From positions 11,632,177 to 11,696,176 of the forward strand of contig NW_022098004.1 in the NCBI RefSeq assembly GCF_002288925.2: a stretch of 64,000 nucleotides of DNA, in the 5' to 3' direction. Every line of letters starts with the position of its first letter. Position 1 is the first letter of the stretch. The notes under the pieces were generated by a model that saw only the letters and a list, made by a program, of their open reading frames with translations, did not search any database and was not told the origin of the DNA. Positions 58,491 to 64,000 of the stretch are shown here, piece by piece. Source of the DNA: Delphinapterus leucas (Eukaryota > Chordata > Mammalia > Artiodactyla > Monodontidae). The translations under genes were made by a program, and so were the position numbers.

Positions 58491-60484
58491 ACTGACTGGG
58501 TGAAAGAGGAAAACTTGTGACTGACCAGAGGAAGAATCTCTTAAAGCTTCCAGTTGCACCAGAGTGCACCAAGCTGCTAAGACTGGCTCAAGGCAAATCC
58601 ATCACTCCTACAAAACATAATTCCAATAATATACTACTGTGGCGGTGCATCAATAAAATCATATTACGAAGGACTGTAGTTTTTAAGCCCCGATCTGGCT
58701 ATATTTGGAACTAAGTATATACATTTACCTTATATTTGAAAAGCTCTTTCTTTCAACATTTAACACCAGCCAATGCTAAAGTTATCTTTGGAACCATTTT
58801 CCTTTGATTACACAAGCCTCAATGGCACTTCATCTTCTGGCAAATAATAGACTGATTATATAGATTTGCTTTAACCTTCTGAAATTGCTGGGAAAGAGCA
58901 TATCTATAAATACACAGTGATAATTGATGGTCAAAATGCCAGCCGGAGTTGGAGCTCATTGAACAATTTTAGGCTCAGGAAAGAGAACAAGTTAAAATTG
59001 CTCTAAGCTCATACTGCTTCTAAAGATTCTTCCCTTTATGCACCATGATTTCTGAACGGGTTCCAGTGATATTGTTACAGTCATAATATGTCTCTCATCT
59101 GAGTTGTCAAAATACAGCCATTATATTCTCTTAGCCTATTAATTCAGTAATGCTTGATTAAATGCATGGTAAAAACGAAAAATTCAAAAAGTAAGTAATC
59201 CAAATAGTATAAAAGGCTACCAAGTAAAAAAAAAAGTCTCCCTTTTGACGCCCAGTCCCCAATTTTGCCAGCAGAAGTTTCATACTATAAAAGTTCCCCT
59301 ATGTTTTCTTCTTTGTCCTTAGCAATACATCTTTTAGCTCTTTCCAAATAAGCACAGGAAGACCTCCTCCACAGTATTCCACCCCATAGTACGCCACCCT
59401 ATGGTGGTATTTAACCTACCTATACTGATGGTCATTTAGTTCCTTCTCTTTTGTTTCTGTCACAGACACCATAGTTCTAAACACAAACACTGTTGTAAAG
59501 TATACAAAACTTCTGTAAATATATATATATCTTGATGTCTGTAGCAGACATACTAACATTCTCCAAATATTTAATTTTCTCCCCTGCATGGTTAGGCAAT
59601 ACCATGTGACTTTTATGTCCAGTGAAATGGCCAGTGAAAGGCCACAATTTGATCCTCCTTCCCTGCCATGGTGCTCCAGAAGTTTCAGCTACAAGATAGT
59701 GGAATTTCTATCTGATCAGCTATGGGAGCCAGAACCTTGCCCCTACCACCCAATCCTAACCCACTTTGGACTCCCAGCAGAAGTGAGAAATAACTTACTA
59801 TCAAAGTGATCATCTTTGTCATAGCACTTGTTCCATGGATTTGGGTACTCACTCAGTAGACAACCTCTAAATACAATTGTACCCCTGTATCTTGTGCTTA
59901 AAAGCCACCATATAAATCAGCTCCCTTTATCTTGCTGAGGAAAATTGATGCTCAGAAATTTTAAATCCCCAAGTCTTTTTCTTTATAAGATTTTTATCAA
60001 ACAGAATTGTTATTTAAAATCTTATAATATATAAATGTTATGTATACAAATAGGTATGTGTGTGTACTTCAACTGTAGTTCTTATTAGAATGCATATATT
60101 TGCTGTATAATATCATTCTTTTTCCTTGTTCTAGTCTCCCTACTTTCTTCCAGCCTGTGGATTGATAGTTTAACCTGACCCCCAGTCTTTCTTCATTTTA
60201 CCTGCAGCAGACTGAGATTGTCAGCCTCCATGGATCACTCAGATCACCTGTCCCTTGATTCCAACTACCTATTCCAGTACTCTGTTGGAATTCCATGAGC
60301 ACCACCATTGACTTAAATGATAATATGACCATTGTTGACATGTGACATATGTGCGGTTATGCACAGCACATGTATTACAATTCGCTTCCTTCGCAAAGAG
60401 TCTCTACTATAAACCTTGTCTACAGAGCTCGTGTCACAATGGTTAATTTTATATTTGCTTGCGTGCGTATTTAATTATTACATG
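58491..60484. other. Unassigned sequence
   Basis: About 2 kb with no gene. 59560-59810 has an old-LTR look ('ccatgtgacttttatgtcca') but no edges. A short TA run is at 59519-59530. Confidence 0.35.
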
Positions 60485-60610
60485 ACTACCCTCTACTGTA
60501 AGCTTCACGAAGGCAGGGATCCATTTGCTTCATTTCTGTACTTCAGCCCAAACCCTTGGACTAGCATCTGGCTCATTCAATTTGCTCAACAAACATTTTT
60601 AGAATACTTT
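60485..60610 (+). repeat. L2 3'-end fragment
   Basis: 'ctgtaagcttcacgaaggca', 'gggatcc', 'tctgtacttcagcccaaacc' and 'gctcaacaaacatttttaga' match the conserved 3' end of L2. Confidence 0.7.
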
Positions 60611-60910
60611 ATTTTGTTTAATTATAATGATGGGTGCTTTTATAATTAACATAATGATATTCAAAGCAAATGTTCAACAAAAAATCCTTGGCGCATGAAT
60701 ATATAATCTGAGATCATTATTGTCCCTCTTGATTTGCCTTGACACTGATTGCACTGAAGTTTTATTTCATGTGTTTTGTAAAGTACTTAGATATGTTATG
60801 ATTTTTACGTGCTCATATGCACCTGTACACCCTGATAAAGGTCCAGTATATATGAGTGTGTGTATTACACGCACATATATAAGTGAACTCTGTAAAATAT
60901 TAATTTAAAT
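60611..60910. other. Unassigned AT-rich sequence
   Basis: Nothing recognised. Confidence 0.4.
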
Positions 60911-61133
60911 CAGTGGTTCTCAGGGGCAATTTTGCCCTCCTCCCCAGGGGATGTTTGGTAATGTCTGGAGATATTTTTGGTTGTCACAAACCAGGGACAG
61001 AGGCTACTGGCTTCTAGTGGGTAGAGGTGGAATGTTGCTAAGTATCCTCCAATGCACAGGATGGCACCTCCCCCCCCCCGAAAAAGAGCTATTCAGCCCA
61101 AAATGTTAATAGTGCCGAGACTAAGAAATCCTG
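60911..61133 (+). mobile_element. MER20 (hAT MITE)
   Basis: Left end 'cagtggttctcaggggcaat', centre 'gatatttttggttgtcacaa' and 'cttctagtgggtagaggtgg', right end 'gccgagactaagaaatcctg'. This is a full-length MER20 at about 223 bases. An internal C-run of about 9 lies near 61070. Confidence 0.92.
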
Positions 61134-62384
61134 ACTTAAACCATGACCTTTAAATTTTAATACAGAAAAAAGTGTAATGCATTTTTTCTGAGTTAACATG
61201 TGTGATGCATGTCGTTATTCAGAGCAAGTAATATATTGGTTCCTTTTGTTGGAAATGAAATGTTTAGCTTCATCAGCTGTGGCAATCCATATAGTCTCAA
61301 TGTCATCCTTGAAACTGGGAGAAAACGGAGTAAGTTTATATTTATAACATGTCTCTCTGAGCTAGGCTCTTCACGTTGGGATCTTGCTAAGTTCCAAGCG
61401 GGTCTCCTTGGTGTGCAGGATCCTTGCCCGGAGGTGCAGGGTCGGCTGTTAGAAGACAGTGAATGTGAACTAATGCCTAATCCCAAAGTCCCCTCTAGAA
61501 TCTACCTCTATAAATCCTCGTTCTCTGTGTGTTTATGTAAGGGCTCACTCATCTTCTGCATTAGCAGCAAGTATAATTCCTTTGTGTGCCCAGAATGAAC
61601 AATGTGAAAGATAAAATGGTGTTTCCCATTCCCTGGGGGAGAGGATCATTTTTATGATGCTCTAAGCTACTCGATTAGTCTTTTACAAGGGAACAAAGTA
61701 AGCTGTTCTATGTGTGCCTCAAGCAGAAAATCTTTTAAAACACATTTGCCTGAAACACTTTGAACACTGAATTTGCCCGTCCCTTCACAGCCTTGGAGGA
61801 TTTAATAATTTATAGGTCTGTACATTGACCATAGGAATATTTTGTCATTGATGTTTCCATTAAATTATACTTGCTTGAAGTCAGCATGGGGTTGAAATTC
61901 TTTCCAGTGAATACTCTGATTTCTTTCACCGGTTTATCAAGGATGCTTATTGACATTTTACATGGATAGCATCCTGCCTTTCTACATCATTTTTACAACA
62001 AACAATCACAACATTAAGGAAGATTCTTTATGAAGAAAAAAAGACTTGGACATCAATAAAAAGTATATTTTTCATCATCACTTCCTTGCTTTTACGCCCA
62101 GTCGAAAATTTTCTACTTAACTTATCCTTGAATTCAGCATAAACTTTAGAGAAGCAAGAATTCAGATCCCATCTGGTAACTTGCTTCAGCCCCTTGATTG
62201 AGACCTGATGACCAGGTTGGGGCTGGGGGTGGGGGCGAGTTTGGGTTTTCTCAAACTCTCTGAACTCAGAGAAGCAGATTACATAAAGGTTATATTTTAC
62301 ATCCTCCTCCTCCCCCAAGTGAAATCATAAGAATGTGAGGGTAAATTGAAAACAGTGGGTCTTCAGCCAGCTGTTTGATCAGAA
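61134..62384. other. Unassigned sequence
   Basis: Contains a 129-codon plus-strand frame (61209-61598) with an ATG start. It includes several Cys-rich stretches but no family motif, and an opposite-strand 97-codon frame overlaps it. I treat both as chance. A G-rich run 'tggggctgggggtgggggcg' is at 62218-62237. Confidence 0.35.
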
Positions 62385-62640
62385 TTTAGAACATTAAACG
62401 GATATTTATTGAGTTATACTATGTGTTTAATTATAAACTCCATGGGAGGCTGAGATACAAAAAGGAACACGTTTCAGTGTGAGGAATAAGATGATACACA
62501 TATAACCATTATAAATGATAAACTAGTGTTAAGTAGCTCAGTGCGGTAGGAAGGAGGTACCATTTCAGCTGGTATTGGAACAAGAGAGGCAGGCAGAAAT
62601 GGAAGGTAACAGTCCTTTTCATAGGGACCAATACAAAGGA
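62385..62640 (+). repeat. Possible L2-like fragment
   Basis: 'cggatatttattgagttata', 'ctatgtg' and later 'ggaacaagagaggcaggcag' loosely resemble the same LINE segment as 58225-58490. Weak. Confidence 0.3.
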
Positions 62641-62680
62641 GAGGAATACCCTAGGGTACTGGGAAGGGGGAAATCTGACT

Positions 62681-62988
62681 CTCTAGAGCCTTGCTGACCA
62701 ATAGAAATTTAATGCATGCCACATACATGATTTTAAATTTCCTAGTAACCATATTATATAAAATAAAATAGATAAAATTCATCATAATATTTAGCCCAAT
62801 ATATCCAAAATAGTATCATTTAACAAGCAATAAATATAAAATTATCAGCGATATTTTATATTAAGTTTCTGAAATTCAGTGTATGTTTTTAAATTACAGC
62901 ACTTCTCAATTTGGACTGGTCACATTTTCAAGTGCTCAGTCGTCACATGGTACTACTGGCTACCCTATTGGACAGTGCAGCTCTAGAG
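62681..62988 (+). mobile_element. hAT-type MITE, full length
   Basis: The ends 'tctagagccttgctgaccaa' and 'ttggacagtgcagctctaga' are inverted repeats (reverse complement of the right: 'tctagagctgcactgtccaa'). The centre has 'ttttaaatttcctagtaacc' and 'gcccaatatatccaaaatag'. Related in its right half to the deleted copy at 39626-39789. Confidence 0.8.
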
Positions 62989-64000
62989 TTTTTAACAAAG
63001 GCTATGGGGAGCCAGGAATGAGCTGAACAATGGAAAGAAGCAACGTGCATTTCTCCACTGTGGACTCTTTCTGCACCAGAATGTACAAAATGGGCAAAGG
63101 AATGCATGACTGCTTTGTATATTCTTCTGGACTACGTGTCCAGTGGTTCAGCTTGCAGGAAGGCTGCTGGATAATACACTGGACCACCACCCCTCTCTTC
63201 TGTGAATGGAGTTACCCTTAGGCAATAAAAACCTATGCATTCTTGTAGCCAGTGGAAAAAGGCCCTGGAGAGGAGGGACTATGTCTTAGCTGTTTCAGTG
63301 TTTGGTACTAGAGGCACTCTGGCAAATTTTGGCTCAATAAATTGTGATGAAGATCTATAAGTAGGAAATGGAATTAAGAACATAGAAGATTAAAGACTGG
63401 CATGAAATATTTACATCCATGCATTTGTTTGTGTGTTACAGAATTTATATTCAGATATAAGATATGCAACTGATACACAATGGATATAAACATTAATATT
63501 TGAAAATTAATAAACACTTGACCAAGACAGCCTTAACATTCTCTTCAGTTTCATTAAACGTTAGACAGATTTCTTCCTGACTATAGGCTCTGACTTCCTT
63601 ATCCTTAGAGGGTTTACTTAGAAAACTTGCAATTGTAAATTCCTCCTCTGCCCCTTTGGAAGGTATGTAAATCTTCTCCCAGGCTCTTGTCAGATTTACA
63701 ACCCAGGGAATGTTTTCTCAGGGTCTTGGGAACCATCTCTTTGAAAGTAAACATCTCAGGAGATAGCACCCATACCTCCCAGTCTCTGTGGAAGAATAGG
63801 AGACTAACTTTGATGGACACCAATTAGCAAACACAAAGGCCTAATCACAGTGGAAAACACTTGCGAACTCAGGAATAATTCTGACGTGCTCAACATATCC
63901 CATTGACCAACCTCCCCCTTAATGTCCTCCAGGACATTTGCACTTACTCACCCCAGCACTTAAAATCCCTCCCACCTTATGTTTCAGGGGAGTTGAATTC
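62989..64000. other. Unassigned sequence to the window end
   Basis: No gene supported. 63255-63355 ends in 'ggctcaataaattgtgatga' and may be an L2 3' end. Frames of 62-69 codons are probably chance. Confidence 0.35.

Noticed and set aside
61209..61598. 129-codon open frame with ATG start
   Set aside because: No recognisable domain, an equally open frame on the opposite strand, and no splice or promoter context. A protein search with no hits would confirm chance.

Overview
This window looks like nuclear DNA from a cetacean (whale, dolphin or porpoise), or at least from the whale/hippo branch of Cetartiodactyla. The main evidence is fifteen copies of tRNA-derived SINEs of the CHR type, whose heads read 'cttccctggtggcgcagtgg'. 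Seven are young-looking copies with pure poly-A tails and target-site duplications that are often perfect. The window also holds a cetartiodactyl-type L1 3' end and a mariner with a 'ttgggttggccaaaaag' terminus. I see no Alu, rodent B1/B2, carnivore SINE, pig PRE-1 or ruminant BovB. The sequence is AT-rich, has no operon-like ORF packing, and holds ancient mammalian repeats (MIR, L2, MER5A, MER20, MLT1-like LTRs). Family names are from memory of consensus sequences, not from a database search.

I find no intact protein-coding gene. Most open frames sit in SINEs, L1, mariner or MIR sequence, or are chance frames. The only recognisable protein remnants are a dead mariner transposase (29.76-30.80 kb, minus strand) and L1 ORF2 fragments (33.95-35.16 kb and 35.97-36.21 kb). 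The one non-repeat element that looks regulatory is a small CpG-rich island at about 24.98-25.35 kb, which ends in a plausible splice donor. It is a candidate promoter or first exon whose gene I cannot name.

Layout: 0-5.2 kb, an antisense MLT1-like LTR, a MIR, a CHR SINE, a 52-bp L1 tail insertion and two back-to-back antisense SINEs. 5.2-16.9 kb, mostly unassigned sequence with microsatellites, four CHR SINE/LTR insertions and a few MIR/L2 pieces. 16.9-24.6 kb, AT-rich sequence with one SINE and one hAT remnant. 24.6-25.4 kb, the CpG island. 26.2-27.8 kb, a cluster of five MIRs. 28.5-29.3 kb, an LTR-like repeat. 29.7-31.0 kb, the full-length mariner. 31.2-38.2 kb, a pile of old antisense L1 sequence carrying two SINEs and a younger L1 with an internal inversion. 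39.6-48.9 kb, scattered hAT, MIR and SINE insertions and a second old antisense L1 that contains a copied ~90-bp segment. 48.9-52.9 kb, mostly unassigned. 52.9-53.4 kb, two nested SINEs. 53.5-64 kb, no young SINE but L1, MER5A, MER20, L2 and hAT remnants.

There are no cooperating genes to describe. The biology visible here is a layered history of transposition in a gene-poor or intronic region. I did not find a new system. The most useful leads are the CpG island, the copied ~90-bp segment inside an L1, the twin-primed L1, and two unusually short L1 tail insertions with clean target duplications.
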